Assembly: GCF_965232525.1 (NCBI RefSeq) | Contig: NZ_OZ246980.1 | Location: 930,001 to 994,000 of the forward strand | Length of the DNA: 64,000 nucleotides | Reading direction: 5' to 3' | DNA from: Bauldia sp965232525 | GTDB lineage: Bacteria; Pseudomonadota; Alphaproteobacteria; Rhizobiales; Kaistiaceae | Shown here: positions 28,521 to 37,809 of the stretch, piece by piece | Layout of the letters: the number at the start of each line of letters is the position of its first letter | How positions within the stretch are numbered: the stretch's first letter is position 1 | Position numbers and translations under genes: made by a program | Notes under the pieces: generated by a model | Database searches by the model: none | What the model was told of the DNA's origin: nothing | What the model saw: only the letters and a program-made list of their open reading frames with translations

Positions 28521-30050
28521 TCAGGCTGCGGCGGCCAAGGCTTCGCCGGCGCCTCGATAGGAGAGCGCTTCGGCAAGATGCACGCGGCCGACTGCATCGA
28601 CCCCGTCGAGATCGGCGACGGTCCGCGCGACCTTCAGCACCCGGTGATAGCCGCGGGCCGAGAGCTGCATTGCTTCCGCCGCCGATTTGAGCAGCGCGAG
28701 CGCGGGCGCATCAAGGGCGGCGGTCTTTTCGATGACGTCCGGGGCGCACTGCCCGTTGCTGCCGATCGACGAGCCGAGTGCGGCGAAGCGCTCCCGCTGG
28801 ATGGCGCGCGCTTCCGCCACCCGCACTGCCACTGCCGCCGACGGTTCCGCCGGCGCCGGCATGATCAGGTCGCTGGCAGTGACCGCCGGCACCGAGATCC
28901 GCACATCGATCCGATCGAGTAGCGGCCCGGAGAGTCGCGCTTGGTAATCGGCAACGCAGCGCGGACCGCGCCGGCAGGTGTGGCCCGGCTCGCCGGCCAT
29001 GCCACAGCGACAGGGATTCATGGCGCCGACGAGCTGAAATCGGGACGGGTAGCTGATCCGGTAGTTGGCGCGAGCGATCATGGTTTCGCCGCTCTCCAGT
29101 GGCTGGCGCAGCGAATCGAGTACCTGCGGTGAAAACTCCGGCATCTCGTCGAGGAATAAGACACCATGATGGGCGAGCGAGGCCTCGCCGGGCTTGGCCC
29201 GGATGCCCCCGCCAACCATGGCTGCCATCGAGGCGGAGTGGTGCGGCGCGCGGAACGGCCGGCGCGCGGTGAGCTTGCCGTTTTCGAGCGTGCCAGCGAT
29301 CGAAGCGATCATCGAGACCTCGAGCAACTCCGCCGGCGACAAGGCCGGGAGGATCGACGGCAACCGACTCGCCAGCATCGACTTGCCGGCGCCGGGCGGG
29401 CCGACCATCAGGAGATTGTGACCGCCGGCGGCGACCACCTCGAGCGCCCGCTTGGCCGACTCCTGGCCCTTGATGTCGCCGAGATCGGGCAACGCGATGT
29501 CGCCCGTCGCCATCGCCGCTTCGGGGCGCGAAAGCACCTGGGTGCCGCGAAAATGGTTGGCCATGGCGATCAGACTGCGGGGCGCCAGGATCGCCATGTC
29601 GCCGCTCGCCCAGGCAGCTTCGGCGCCGCAGGCCGCCGGGCAGATCAACCCCCGCCCCAGGCCGTTGGCGGCGATTGCCGCCGGCAGTACCCCGGCGACC
29701 GATGAAATCGTGCCATCGAGCGCCAGTTCGCCCAGCGCCACGTAGTCGCCGAGCTGGTCCGCCGGCAGCGCCCCGATCGCCGCCATCAGTGCGAGCGTGA
29801 TCGGCAGGTCGTAGTGGCTGCCTTCCTTCGGGAGATCGGCGGGCGCGAGATTGATGGTGATCCGTTTCGGCGGCAGCGCAAGGCCGGTCGCATGAAGCGC
29901 CGCCCAAATCCGGTCGCGGCTCTCCGCCACCGCCTTGTCCGGCAGGCCGACGATAGCGAAATACGGCCCGCCCGGCGCGATCTGCACCTGAACGTCGACG
30001 GGGACCGCTTCGATCCCCTGAAAGGCAACCGTCGTGACGTGGGTAACCAT
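28521..30050 (-). CDS. comM: YifB/ComM family Mg-chelatase-like AAA+ ATPase
   Basis: About 509 residues from ATG at 30050 (GGAGGG upstream). The N-terminal Lon-type S5 fold (VQIAPGGPYFAIVGLPDKAV) is followed by the AAA+ domain with Walker A GPPGAGKSM and Walker B LFLDEMPEF, and a C-terminal zinc-like segment (CRCGMAGEPGHTC). In Vibrio, ComM is a branch-migration helicase for natural transformation; in most alphaproteobacteria its function is untested. The ATG at 30074 is an alternative start. Confidence 0.93.
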   Translation of the reverse strand: MVTHVTTVAFQGIEAVPVDVQVQIAPGGPYFAIVGLPDKAVAESRDRIWAALHATGLALPPKRITINLAPADLPKEGSHYDLPITLALMAAIGALPADQLGDYVALGELALDGTISSVAGVLPAAIAANGLGRGLICPAACGAEAAWASGDMAILAPRSLIAMANHFRGTQVLSRPEAAMATGDIALPDLGDIKGQESAKRALEVVAAGGHNLLMVGPPGAGKSMLASRLPSILPALSPAELLEVSMIASIAGTLENGKLTARRPFRAPHHSASMAAMVGGGIRAKPGEASLAHHGVLFLDEMPEFSPQVLDSLRQPLESGETMIARANYRISYPSRFQLVGAMNPCRCGMAGEPGHTCRRGPRCVADYQARLSGPLLDRIDVRISVPAVTASDLIMPAPAEPSAAVAVRVAEARAIQRERFAALGSSIGSNGQCAPDVIEKTAALDAPALALLKSAAEAMQLSARGYHRVLKVARTVADLDGVDAVGRVHLAEALSYRGAGEALAAAA

Positions 30051-30124
30051 GCCGCGCCCTCCGCGATGGCTCAACCATAGCGGAAAGCGGCCCGAGTCAC
30101 AAGAACATTAAGAGAACAAATGAC

Positions 30125-30934
30125 TCACCAGGCAATCGGCTCGCCGTCGCGGAAGAAGCCGCCGGTCGGCCCCTCGTCGGGGAGTGTCGCGGCCCAGAGG
30201 ATCGACGCCGCGCCCTCGGGAATGCTGCGCGTCGCGGAACGGCCGCCCATGTCAGTCCGCACCCAGCCGGGACAGACCGCGTTGACGCGGATGTGCCGGC
30301 CGGCCAGTTCTTCGGCGAAGATCCGGGCCAGTGCGTTCAAGCCAGCCTTGGACACCTTGTACGCCGATCCGGGCCAACCGACCTGCTCGTAGCTGCCGTC
30401 GCCGACGGTCTCGACAAATTGCGCCATCAGGTCGTCGAGGGCAGCGCGGTCGAGGTCCGGATCGAGAAACCGGCGGCGCAGGGTTGGGGCAAAACCGGTG
30501 AGCTCGCCGGCGCCTGACGAAACCATGACGACTGTTCCGCCGTCCGGTATCAGATCGACCAGCGCGTCAGTGACGTCGCGGGGGCCTGCATAGTTCGCCG
30601 CGATTGTCCGCGCGGCGATATCGGCATCGAAGCCATCGAGGGCAATGGCGGCATTATTGACCAACACGTCGAGGCTGACGCCGTCTTTCTTGAGGTCCGC
30701 GGCAAGCGCAGCGATACCATCCCTGTCGGTGACATCGAGGGTGCGCGCTTCGACCGCGACGCCATCGTCCCGCAGGCGCGCCGCTGCCTTTTCGCTATCC
30801 GCGGATCGCCGCGCGGTGAGAATAACCCGGTAGCCCTTGCGGCCGAGCTGCCGCGCGGTTTCGAACCCGAGGCCGCGGTTGGCGCCAGTCACCAGCGCGA
30901 TCGGCGCAACATCCGTGTCGTTGGTCTCGGCCAT
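30125..30934 (-). CDS. SDR-family oxidoreductase (carbonyl reductase-like)
   Basis: 269 residues with TGANRGLGF, NNAAIAL, catalytic Ser in MVSSGAGEL and YKVSK. The insertion between the catalytic Ser and Tyr (about 50 residues) and the GANRGLG motif match the plant salutaridine/menthone and human carbonyl reductase 1 subgroup, which are NADPH-dependent. The substrate is unknown. It stands next to but separate from the cytochrome b561 gene. Confidence 0.87.
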   Translation of the reverse strand: MAETNDTDVAPIALVTGANRGLGFETARQLGRKGYRVILTARRSADSEKAAARLRDDGVAVEARTLDVTDRDGIAALAADLKKDGVSLDVLVNNAAIALDGFDADIAARTIAANYAGPRDVTDALVDLIPDGGTVVMVSSGAGELTGFAPTLRRRFLDPDLDRAALDDLMAQFVETVGDGSYEQVGWPGSAYKVSKAGLNALARIFAEELAGRHIRVNAVCPGWVRTDMGGRSATRSIPEGAASILWAATLPDEGPTGGFFRDGEPIAW

Positions 30935-30999
30935 GATCCTCCCCTCGTTGGATGACGCGCTTCATCTGGGGAGGCTCGGCCAGATTCGCCAGTCCAGGG

Positions 31000-31506
31000 T
31001 CAGCCGGCCGGCACAATAATGCGGCGGAACAGACCATCGCGGAGCACGAACTGATGCCACAGGCTGGCGATGACGTGGATGGCGATGAGGCCGACGAACA
31101 GCGGCTCGCCCAGTTCATGGAGACCCGTAAGCGGCAGGTTGAAATAGTAGGCGAGGATGCCGGTCACAGGCATGTAGATGAGGAGCCCGTAGAACAATGC
31201 GTGGACGACTTTGGCCGTGGCGGCTTGAACGCGCCCCTCGTCCGGGACCGGCGGCGGCGGGCCACGTCTCAAGCGGATCGCGATCCGCACGGCGACCAGC
31301 GCCAGGATGGCAAAGCCGGCCCACAAGTGGCTCGACGTCAGCATTTCGGTCCAGAAGCCCTGCGCCGCCGCGCCGGCCCGGTTCTCCGGCGGATCGTCGC
31401 TGAAGAACAATTGCCAGAGAACCAGTGCCGCGATCGACCAATGGAGAACGATCTGGCTGAGCGAGTAAGCCGTTGGCGCTGGAACCGCTCGATCGGGATC
31501 TGACAT
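31000..31506 (-). CDS. Cytochrome b561-type membrane cytochrome
   Basis: 168 residues with four transmembrane helices and candidate haem-ligand histidines H22, H60, H102, H144 and H151. YSLSQIVLHW at the start is typical of the bacterial cytochrome b561/CybB family. It passes electrons between quinol and periplasmic acceptors; in E. coli CybB acts as a superoxide:ubiquinone oxidoreductase. It is monocistronic. Confidence 0.88.
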   Translation of the reverse strand: MSDPDRAVPAPTAYSLSQIVLHWSIAALVLWQLFFSDDPPENRAGAAAQGFWTEMLTSSHLWAGFAILALVAVRIAIRLRRGPPPPVPDEGRVQAATAKVVHALFYGLLIYMPVTGILAYYFNLPLTGLHELGEPLFVGLIAIHVIASLWHQFVLRDGLFRRIIVPAG

Positions 31507-31614
31507 CTCTCTTCGCCCTTCCTGCTGGCGGGTTCACCCGCCGCACGGCCAGAGAGATAACAGTCGAATGTTGCTGGCGTTTGCCTGGAATGTATCGCTT
31601 TGTATCAGCCCGCC

Positions 31615-32649
31615 TCAGCCAGCCGGCCGGTTGCCGCCGATCCGGGTAGCCATTGCCTGTGCCTTCAGAGCCAATTCCGTCGCCAGGAAGCAGTGCGCCT
31701 GAGTCATCGCCGTTTCGGTGCGGTTCAGCACGCCGTCCCGCAGTTGACGGCCGTAGGTGATCTCCGTGGTCGAACAATCGATGTGGCGGACACCGTCACC
31801 ATCGACCAGAAACAGATGATCGCCATGCGGCCGGCCGGCGATGTCGATGTATTTGCGCAGTTCAATGGTGCCTTCCGTACCGAGGACGATTAGTCGCCCG
31901 TCGCCCCAAACTGGCAGGCCGTCCTGAGTGAACCAGTCGACGCGTACGAACCCGGTGGCATTGTCCGAGACAATCAGCATCTGACCGAAATCCTCGAAGG
32001 TCGGATGATCCGGATGATCGAAATTAGCGACCTGGGCCGAGACGACTTCCGCCGCGTTCGCGCCGGCGAAGAACAGGAACTGCTCGGCCTGGTGCGAACC
32101 GATATCGCAGAGAATGCCACCGGTCTTGTCGCGGTCGTAGAACCAATCCGGGCGCGCATAATTGCCCTCGCGATGAGGTCCTAAACCGGTGGTCTGCATC
32201 ACCTGGCCGATGGCGCCGGCCTTGACCAGTTCGCCGGCCGCGATGGTCGCCCGCTGGGTGTAGTGTTCCGAATAAAGGATCGACAAGATCCGACCGGTCT
32301 CGGCCTGAACGTCACGAAGCTCGGCAAGCTGTTCGAGGCTGGTGGCGCCGGGCTTGTCGAGCATCACGTCCTTGCCGTGGCGCATGGCCCGCACCGCCAT
32401 CGGCGCGCGCTCGCACAGGATGCCGGCACCGAGAACCAGGCGGACCTCCAGGTCCTCGAGAATGGCGCGCTCGTCGGTGACGCGCTTCGCGTCGGGAAAC
32501 GCCTTGGTGTAGGCGGCGGCGAGATCGTCTTCCGGCGCGTAAAAAGACTTCAGCCAGCACCCGGCGTCGATCATCACCCGGGTTTGTTCGTAGATGTGGC
32601 CGTGATTGATGCCGATCGTGGCGAAGGCAAAACCGGGCTGAGTGGACAT
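31615..32649 (-). CDS. Gfo/Idh/MocA-family oxidoreductase (catabolic locus, leftward arm)
   Basis: 344 residues: an N-terminal NAD(P)-binding fold with GINHGHIYEQTRVMI, then the conserved LDKPGATSLEQ (where EKP is usual) and a C-terminal alpha/beta domain with CDIGSHQAEQ. It likely oxidises a sugar, inositol or sugar-acid hydroxyl with NAD(P). It starts 26 bases after the TetR gene and is last in a leftward operon tctC-tctB-tctA-tetR-gfo, so it probably acts on the imported substrate or its lactone. A second, distinct Gfo/Idh enzyme is on the rightward arm. Confidence 0.88.
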   Translation of the reverse strand: MSTQPGFAFATIGINHGHIYEQTRVMIDAGCWLKSFYAPEDDLAAAYTKAFPDAKRVTDERAILEDLEVRLVLGAGILCERAPMAVRAMRHGKDVMLDKPGATSLEQLAELRDVQAETGRILSILYSEHYTQRATIAAGELVKAGAIGQVMQTTGLGPHREGNYARPDWFYDRDKTGGILCDIGSHQAEQFLFFAGANAAEVVSAQVANFDHPDHPTFEDFGQMLIVSDNATGFVRVDWFTQDGLPVWGDGRLIVLGTEGTIELRKYIDIAGRPHGDHLFLVDGDGVRHIDCSTTEITYGRQLRDGVLNRTETAMTQAHCFLATELALKAQAMATRIGGNRPAG

Positions 32650-32675
32650 GATGTGGCTCCGTTGGATGGTCGGGA

Positions 32676-33335
32676 TCAGGCGCGCAGGTAGCCGAGCACC
32701 ACATCCTCGGCGTGGTCACGGCGCGCGGTCATCTGCTTCCTGGATTTCAGCGGCACCTTGAAGATCACCGACAGGGTGTTGAGGTTGGAGAAGTAGAAAT
32801 AGCTGAGGCTGGCTATCGAAATATAGAGCTGGACCGGATCGACGCCCTTGCGGAAGACCCCTTCGCGCTGACCGGCGGCGAGCACTTCGCCGAGCTGCTC
32901 GACGATCGGCGAGTGGAGTTTCGGGATTTCCGGGATGCGCTTCAGATACTCCGCGTGGAGCATGTTCTCGGTCGACAAAAGCCGGACGAACCACGGGTTC
33001 TTGCGGAAGTGGTCGAAGGTAAAGCGGACCAATTCGCGCATGGCGTCTTCCGGCTCCAGCGCCTCCAGCGCCAGTTTCTGCTCGCCGGCACGGATCTCGC
33101 GATAGGCTTCCAGCAGAACCGCCGAATAGAGCGCTTCCTTGTTACCGAAGTAATGATAGAGCAGTCGTTTATTGGCAGCCGCCCGCTCGGCGATCCGATC
33201 GACCCGGGCGCCATCGAGGCCATAGTCGCAGAACTCGGCGCGCGCCGCGACCAGGATATCGCGCTTGGTGCGTTCGGGGTTGCGCGGCCGATGGGCGGTC
33301 TTACGCGGTGACGGTGCCGCCGGTTCCGCCCGCAT
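32676..33335 (-). CDS. TetR-family regulator of the transport/catabolic locus
   Basis: 219 residues with the TetR helix-turn-helix (TKRDILVAARAEFCDYGLDGARVDRIAERAAANKRLLYHYFGNKE, residues seen in order without gaps in three short blocks) and a C-terminal ligand domain. The ATG at 33335 shares bases with the tctA stop (TGATG), so translation is coupled to the transporter; the GTG at 33362 is an alternative. Two TAAC-N6-GTTA palindromes in the divergent promoter region at 36.5 kb are good candidate operators. The inducer is likely the transported acid or an early intermediate. Confidence 0.88.
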   Translation of the reverse strand: MRAEPAAPSPRKTAHRPRNPERTKRDILVAARAEFCDYGLDGARVDRIAERAAANKRLLYHYFGNKEALYSAVLLEAYREIRAGEQKLALEALEPEDAMRELVRFTFDHFRKNPWFVRLLSTENMLHAEYLKRIPEIPKLHSPIVEQLGEVLAAGQREGVFRKGVDPVQLYISIASLSYFYFSNLNTLSVIFKVPLKSRKQMTARRDHAEDVVLGYLRA

Positions 33336-34858
33336 CAGCTCTTTCTCGCCACTATTGACCACGCCCGCTTCCCAATGCCCTGTGCGGCCCGACGGACCGG
33401 ACCGATGCTCAACAGAATGGTGAGCACCACCAGGATACAGAAGATCATGCTGATCGGCCGTGTGAAGAAAGGTGAGGGGTCGCCGTCGGTCAGCGTCAGC
33501 CCACGCCGCAGGTTCTTGTCGATCAGCGTCCCGAGGATGATGCCGAGGACCAGCGGCGCCATTGGATAGCCCATCCGCCTCAGGAAGAAGCCGACCACAC
33601 CGAAGAACAGCACGACCAGAACGTCAAAGAACCGCTGCGTGATGGCGTAGGGACCGACAACGCAGAGCACAAAGACCACCGGCATGAGACGCTCGCGGGG
33701 AATCTGCAACACCGTGAGCAGCGGCTTGGTCAGGGACAACCCGAACATCGTGATACCGATGGTCGCGATCAACAGCATCGCCACGATCTGATACACGAAT
33801 GTGGGCTGGTTGATCATGATCATCGGCCCCGGATTGACATCGTGGATGTACAGGGCCGCGAGCAGCACGGCGGCCGGCGCCGATCCGGGAATCGCAAGCG
33901 TCAGCAATGGGATCAGCGCGCCGGGCACGACGGCACTGTTGCCGGTCTCGGCCGCCGTCAGACCCTCGACCGAGCCTTTGCCGAAATCCTTGGCTTCCTT
34001 GCTGGTGCGTTTGGCCGCCGCATAGGACGCCCAGGCGCCAATGTCCTCGCCAACGCCAGGGATGATGCCCACGAACGTGCCGATAACCCCGGACCGGGCG
34101 GCGGTGAATTTGTAGCGCCAAAGGTCGCGCAGTCGCGGCAGCACCCGGTCGAATTTGGTCGAGACCATCTCGGCGCGCTTGCGGTGCATCACGGTCAGCA
34201 CCTCGGCGAAACCGAAGGCGCCGACCATCGCCGGAATCAGGCCGATGCCGCCCTGCAGGTCGCGGATGCCGAACGTGAAGCGGACATGGGCATGGATGCC
34301 CTCCATGCCGATCATTGCCACCAAAAGCCCGAGGATACCGGCGATGTAGCCCTTGAGCGGATTACCCATCGCCGTGAGCTGGCCGGAGATGATGACCCCG
34401 AACAGGGCGAGCCAGAAGAACTCGAACGAACCGAAATCGAGCGCGAGGTCGGAAAGCAGGGGCGCGCTGACAGCCAGGAACAGGATGCCAATCACCGTGC
34501 CGATCGCGGATGCGCTGGTGGCGATCCCCATGGCGTACCCGCCGCGGCCGGAATGGGCGAGGGGATAGCCGTCGAGCGATGTCGCCGCGTTGGCCGGCGT
34601 ACCGGGAATATTGAGCAGGATGGCGCTTCGGCTGCCGCCGTAGATGGCGCCGACATACATGCAAATCAGGATCAGGATCGCTTGGGTGGGCTGCATCTGG
34701 TAGGTGAGCGTCGTCAGGAGCGCGACACCCATCGTGGCGGTCAGGCCCGGTAGCGAACCGATCATGATGCCGAGCAGGGTGGCCCAGGCCGCGTCGAACA
34801 GAGTCTGCCAAGTCATCAGCGACAACAGCGCATCGCCAAAGAAAGAAAGGCCGCTCAT
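33335..34858 (-). CDS. tctA: Tripartite tricarboxylate transporter, large permease TctA
   Basis: The 507-residue integral membrane subunit, with about 11-12 helices, carries the TctA family blocks GTPANAATSLDGYPLA, GALIPLLTLAIPGSAPAAVLL and IPGVGEDIGAWASYAAAKRT. With TctB and the binding protein TctC it imports small carboxylates using the ion gradient. It starts 9 bases after tctB and its stop overlaps the tetR start, forming one operon. Confidence 0.95.
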   Translation of the reverse strand: MSGLSFFGDALLSLMTWQTLFDAAWATLLGIMIGSLPGLTATMGVALLTTLTYQMQPTQAILILICMYVGAIYGGSRSAILLNIPGTPANAATSLDGYPLAHSGRGGYAMGIATSASAIGTVIGILFLAVSAPLLSDLALDFGSFEFFWLALFGVIISGQLTAMGNPLKGYIAGILGLLVAMIGMEGIHAHVRFTFGIRDLQGGIGLIPAMVGAFGFAEVLTVMHRKRAEMVSTKFDRVLPRLRDLWRYKFTAARSGVIGTFVGIIPGVGEDIGAWASYAAAKRTSKEAKDFGKGSVEGLTAAETGNSAVVPGALIPLLTLAIPGSAPAAVLLAALYIHDVNPGPMIMINQPTFVYQIVAMLLIATIGITMFGLSLTKPLLTVLQIPRERLMPVVFVLCVVGPYAITQRFFDVLVVLFFGVVGFFLRRMGYPMAPLVLGIILGTLIDKNLRRGLTLTDGDPSPFFTRPISMIFCILVVLTILLSIGPVRRAAQGIGKRAWSIVARKS

Positions 34859-34867
34859 CGCCGCCGC

Positions 34868-35371
34868 CTATGGGAGCCGAACAAGGAACAGCTCGGTGAA
34901 CACATAGCTGATCCCGACGCCGACAACGACACCGATGCCGAATGCCCAGGCCAGACGCTGCCAGAGCGGGCTCGGCTGGTTCCATTCAAACGCGAAGATG
35001 AACCCGGTGACGAAGATCGTCGTCGCCAGCCAGTACGGCAAGGTGCCGATCAGAACCAGCGGGTAGAACAGGCAAAGCACGATCGCGCCGAGGAGCCGGC
35101 GTCCGGCGTCGGTGAGCTTGAAACCGTTGCGGGCCAGGTCGCCCCAGCCGGTCAGACCGCCCTTGCGCACCGCCTGAACAACCAGAAGCGCACTCGTTAC
35201 TCCAAGCGCCAAGCCAAGCAGGCCGGGTGTCACCCCCGGTGCACTGAAAGGATGAATCCGCCGCGCTTCGAGGCGATCCATGTTCCAGGAGCCGACGACG
35301 AACGCGACAGACAAAGCGAACAACACCGCGCCGGTCACCAGGTCGGCGCGGGCCATGCGTTGATCGTTCAT
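34868..35371 (-). CDS. tctB: Tripartite tricarboxylate transporter, small permease TctB
   Basis: 167 residues from ATG at 35371, with four predicted transmembrane helices, including LVTGAVLFALSVAFVVGSW at the start and GIGVVVGVGISYVFTELF near the C-terminus. This fits the poorly conserved TctB family. It lies between tctC (59-base gap) and tctA (9-base gap). A longer frame from 35509 would overlap tctC and is rejected. Confidence 0.9.
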   Translation of the reverse strand: MNDQRMARADLVTGAVLFALSVAFVVGSWNMDRLEARRIHPFSAPGVTPGLLGLALGVTSALLVVQAVRKGGLTGWGDLARNGFKLTDAGRRLLGAIVLCLFYPLVLIGTLPYWLATTIFVTGFIFAFEWNQPSPLWQRLAWAFGIGVVVGVGISYVFTELFLVRLP

Positions 35372-35430
35372 AGCGAACTCGATCGAGAAACCGCGGACGT
35401 CCGCCGCCCGCGGTTTCGATTGGATCTGGT

Positions 35431-36444
35431 CTATTCGGCGGCCATCGCGCAGTCGATCCCATACGTGCTCGGATCGACCACCGCCTCGTCGCGGGCAACC
35501 CGTGCGCACGCCTCGGTGATGATGACCGGCATCGCCTTCTCAAGCGCGGCCTCGCCGAAAGACGGATCGAAGAAGGCGCCGCGTTCGCGCGCGTACTTCT
35601 TGAACTCCTCGGAGTTCATCACCTTCTCTCCCCAGACCTTGTCGACGGTGGCGTAAACTTCGTCCGGTGCACCGACCGGAATGAGGATGCCGAAATAGTC
35701 GGCCGAGACGTTCATGTCCGGCAGCCAGTTGGTAATCGGCGGGATCGGATCGATGCCTTCGATCTCCAGTGGCCGGTCGGCCAGCGCCGCAAGCGGACGA
35801 AGCTTGCCTGCCTTGATCAGTTCGGCCTGCTCGGAGGCGAGCTGGGTGGTCGCCAGCGCTTCGCCGCCAGCCGCCGCCAGCGCCGCCGGGGCGCCACCGT
35901 CATAGGCGATCATCCGGCCGTCCCCGCCACCGCTTTCCTTCAACGCCGCCAATGCCATGCCACCGGAGGAGTTGACGCCAGCGGTCGCCACGGTCGGCGT
36001 CTCACCGCCCTTCATCGCTTCGAGGAACGCACCCATGTCGGCAATGTCGGAGTCCGCATTGACGCTGACAACCGGTACGTTGGCGACGTGAAGGTAAATG
36101 CGATAGTCGCCAATCGATGTGTCGTCGATCAGGCCGGTGATGGCGTAGGTGGCGTTGTTGGCGACAGCATTGGCGGTCCAGGTGTAGCCGTCACGTTCGG
36201 CATCGAGCGCGGCTTGCGTGCCCGTCGCACCGGACGCGCCGGGCTGGTTGACAACCACCACCGGCTGGCCGAGCGCCTCCTCCAGAATCGGTGCAACGAC
36301 GCGAGTCACCTGATCGGTCGAGCCGCCGGCGGACCACGGAACAATGATGTTGATCGGGCGATCCGGCTGCCAGTCAGCGGCGAGCGCCAGACCCGGTACA
36401 GTCAACATGGACGCTGCCAGGGCAGCGCGTGCAAAGCTCTTCAT
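35431..36444 (-). CDS. tctC: Tripartite tricarboxylate transporter, periplasmic binding protein TctC
   Basis: 337 residues from ATG at 36444 with GGGAGGAA just upstream. The signal peptide ends PGLALAADW, and the binding domain starts with the family hallmark RPINIIVPWSAGGSTDQVTR and includes VVVNQPGASG. It captures the ligand for the TctAB permease. The family usually binds dicarboxylates, tricarboxylates or aromatic and sugar acids. It is the first gene of the leftward operon. Confidence 0.94.
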   Translation of the reverse strand: MKSFARAALAASMLTVPGLALAADWQPDRPINIIVPWSAGGSTDQVTRVVAPILEEALGQPVVVVNQPGASGATGTQAALDAERDGYTWTANAVANNATYAITGLIDDTSIGDYRIYLHVANVPVVSVNADSDIADMGAFLEAMKGGETPTVATAGVNSSGGMALAALKESGGGDGRMIAYDGGAPAALAAAGGEALATTQLASEQAELIKAGKLRPLAALADRPLEIEGIDPIPPITNWLPDMNVSADYFGILIPVGAPDEVYATVDKVWGEKVMNSEEFKKYARERGAFFDPSFGEAALEKAMPVIITEACARVARDEAVVDPSTYGIDCAMAAE

Positions 36445-36523
36445 GAGTTCCTCCCTTAGGGTCGATCCGAGCGCCACGAACGCTCGATCGGCGCCGCATC
36501 CTATGGAAGGAGAGCGCCGTTGT

Positions 36524-36543
36524 AAATAACTAACCAGTTATTT
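36524..36543. promoter_or_regulatory. Operator candidate 1 in the divergent tct/gfo region
   Basis: AAATAACT-AACC-AGTTATTT is a perfect inverted repeat with 8-base arms, 80 bases upstream of tctC and 110 upstream of the rightward Gfo/Idh gene. Its core TAACTAACCAGTTA has the same layout as the second palindrome at 36582-36599. TetR-family operators typically look like this, and a TetR gene is in the locus. Confidence 0.7.
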
Positions 36544-36581
36544 GCGTGCGCTGGCGATTGACTCGCGACCTGGGGTCGATT

Positions 36582-36599
36582 AGTAACTGTTCTGTTACT
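36582..36599. promoter_or_regulatory. Operator candidate 2 in the divergent tct/gfo region
   Basis: AGTAAC-TGTTCT-GTTACT is a perfect inverted repeat with 6-base arms. Its core TAACTGTTCTGTTA shares the TAAC-N6-GTTA frame with candidate 1, 58 bases away (centre to centre, about 5.5 helical turns). It lies 53 bases before the GTG of the rightward Gfo/Idh gene, a good position to block its promoter. Confidence 0.65.
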
Positions 36600-36652
36600 T
36601 ATGGACGCCGGATCGTCTTTACCAAGCCGGCAAAGGAGGGGAAGCGGCTATC

Positions 36653-37804
36653 GTGGCAGACCGTCGTCTCGGCATCATCATGCACGGTGTCACCGGGCGG
36701 ATGGGTACCAACCAGCATCTCATCCGTTCGATCCTCGCGATCCGCGCCGACGGCGGCGTTGTGCTTGCATCGGGCGACCGGGTTGTCCCCGACCCGATCC
36801 TGATTGGCCGCAACGCCGACAAACTGAAGCGCCTTGCCGAAGCGCATGGGGTCGAACGCTGGTCGACCGATCTCGCCGCCGCCCTCGCCGATCCCGAAGA
36901 CACCGTCTTCTTCGACGCCGGCACCACCCAGATGCGCCCGCAGGTGCTCGCTCAGGCGATCGCGGCCGGCAAACATGTCTATTGCGAGAAGCCGACCGCC
37001 ACCACGCTCGACGAGGCCCTGGAAGTGGCACGGCTGGCGGAAGCCGCCGGCGTCAAGAACGGGGTGGTCATGGACAAACTGTTCCTGCCCGGCCTCATCA
37101 AGCTCGCCATGCTGAGGAAGGCCGGCTTCTTCGGCCGCATGCTGTCGGTCAAGGGCGACTTCGGCTACTGGGTGTTCGAGGGGGACCTGCAGCCCGCTCA
37201 GAGGCCGTCCTGGAATTATCGCAAGGAAGACGGCGGCGGCATCATCCTCGATATGCTCTGCCACTGGCGTTACGTGCTCGATCATCTGTTCGGCACGGTG
37301 ACCTCCGTCTCGTGCCTCGGTGCGACCCATATCCCCGAGCGGATCGACGAAGCCGGCAAGCCCTACAAGGCGACCGCCGACGACGCCGCCTACGCCACGT
37401 TCGAACTCGACGGCGACGTGATCGCCACCATCAACTCGTCCTGGGCAACCCGGGTCTACCGCGACGACCTGGTCGTGTTTCAGGTCGATGGCACCCTCGG
37501 CTCGGCGGTCGCTGGGCTGACCACCTGCAAGGTGCAGCCGCACGTTGCCGCGCCACGGCCGGTTTGGAACCCGGACGAACGCCAGACCCACGACTTCCGC
37601 GCCGACTGGCAGGAAATCCCTGACACCCAGACCTATCCCAACGGCTTCCGTAATCAATGGGAGCAGTTCATCCGCCACGTGGTCGACGATGGACCATGGA
37701 CGTTTTCGCTGCGCGAGGGCGCTAAGGGCCTGCAGCTCGTCGATGCCGGTCTCGACAGTTGGCGCGACCGCCGCTGGGTCGATGTCCCGGCTTTGCCGGC
37801 TTGA
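36653..37804 (+). CDS. Gfo/Idh/MocA-family oxidoreductase (catabolic locus, rightward arm)
   Basis: 383 residues starting at GTG (AAAGGAGGGG lies 11 bases upstream). The nucleotide fold begins HGVTGRMGTNQHL and the catalytic EKPTATTLDEALE block carries the conserved Lys. The C-terminal part has GGIILDMLCHWRYVLDHLFG. It is longer than and clearly different from the leftward copy. It is followed after 5 bases by the DUF993 gene, so dehydrogenation here probably supplies the substrate for the next enzyme. Confidence 0.9.
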   Translation: MADRRLGIIMHGVTGRMGTNQHLIRSILAIRADGGVVLASGDRVVPDPILIGRNADKLKRLAEAHGVERWSTDLAAALADPEDTVFFDAGTTQMRPQVLAQAIAAGKHVYCEKPTATTLDEALEVARLAEAAGVKNGVVMDKLFLPGLIKLAMLRKAGFFGRMLSVKGDFGYWVFEGDLQPAQRPSWNYRKEDGGGIILDMLCHWRYVLDHLFGTVTSVSCLGATHIPERIDEAGKPYKATADDAAYATFELDGDVIATINSSWATRVYRDDLVVFQVDGTLGSAVAGLTTCKVQPHVAAPRPVWNPDERQTHDFRADWQEIPDTQTYPNGFRNQWEQFIRHVVDDGPWTFSLREGAKGLQLVDAGLDSWRDRRWVDVPALPA

Positions 37805-37809
37805 GCATC

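Noticed and set aside
28711..30078. 455-codon frame overlapping the ComM/YifB gene on the same strand
   Set aside because: The other frame encodes all ComM motifs; this one is an Arg/Gly/Ala-rich artefact of high GC with no recognisable domain.
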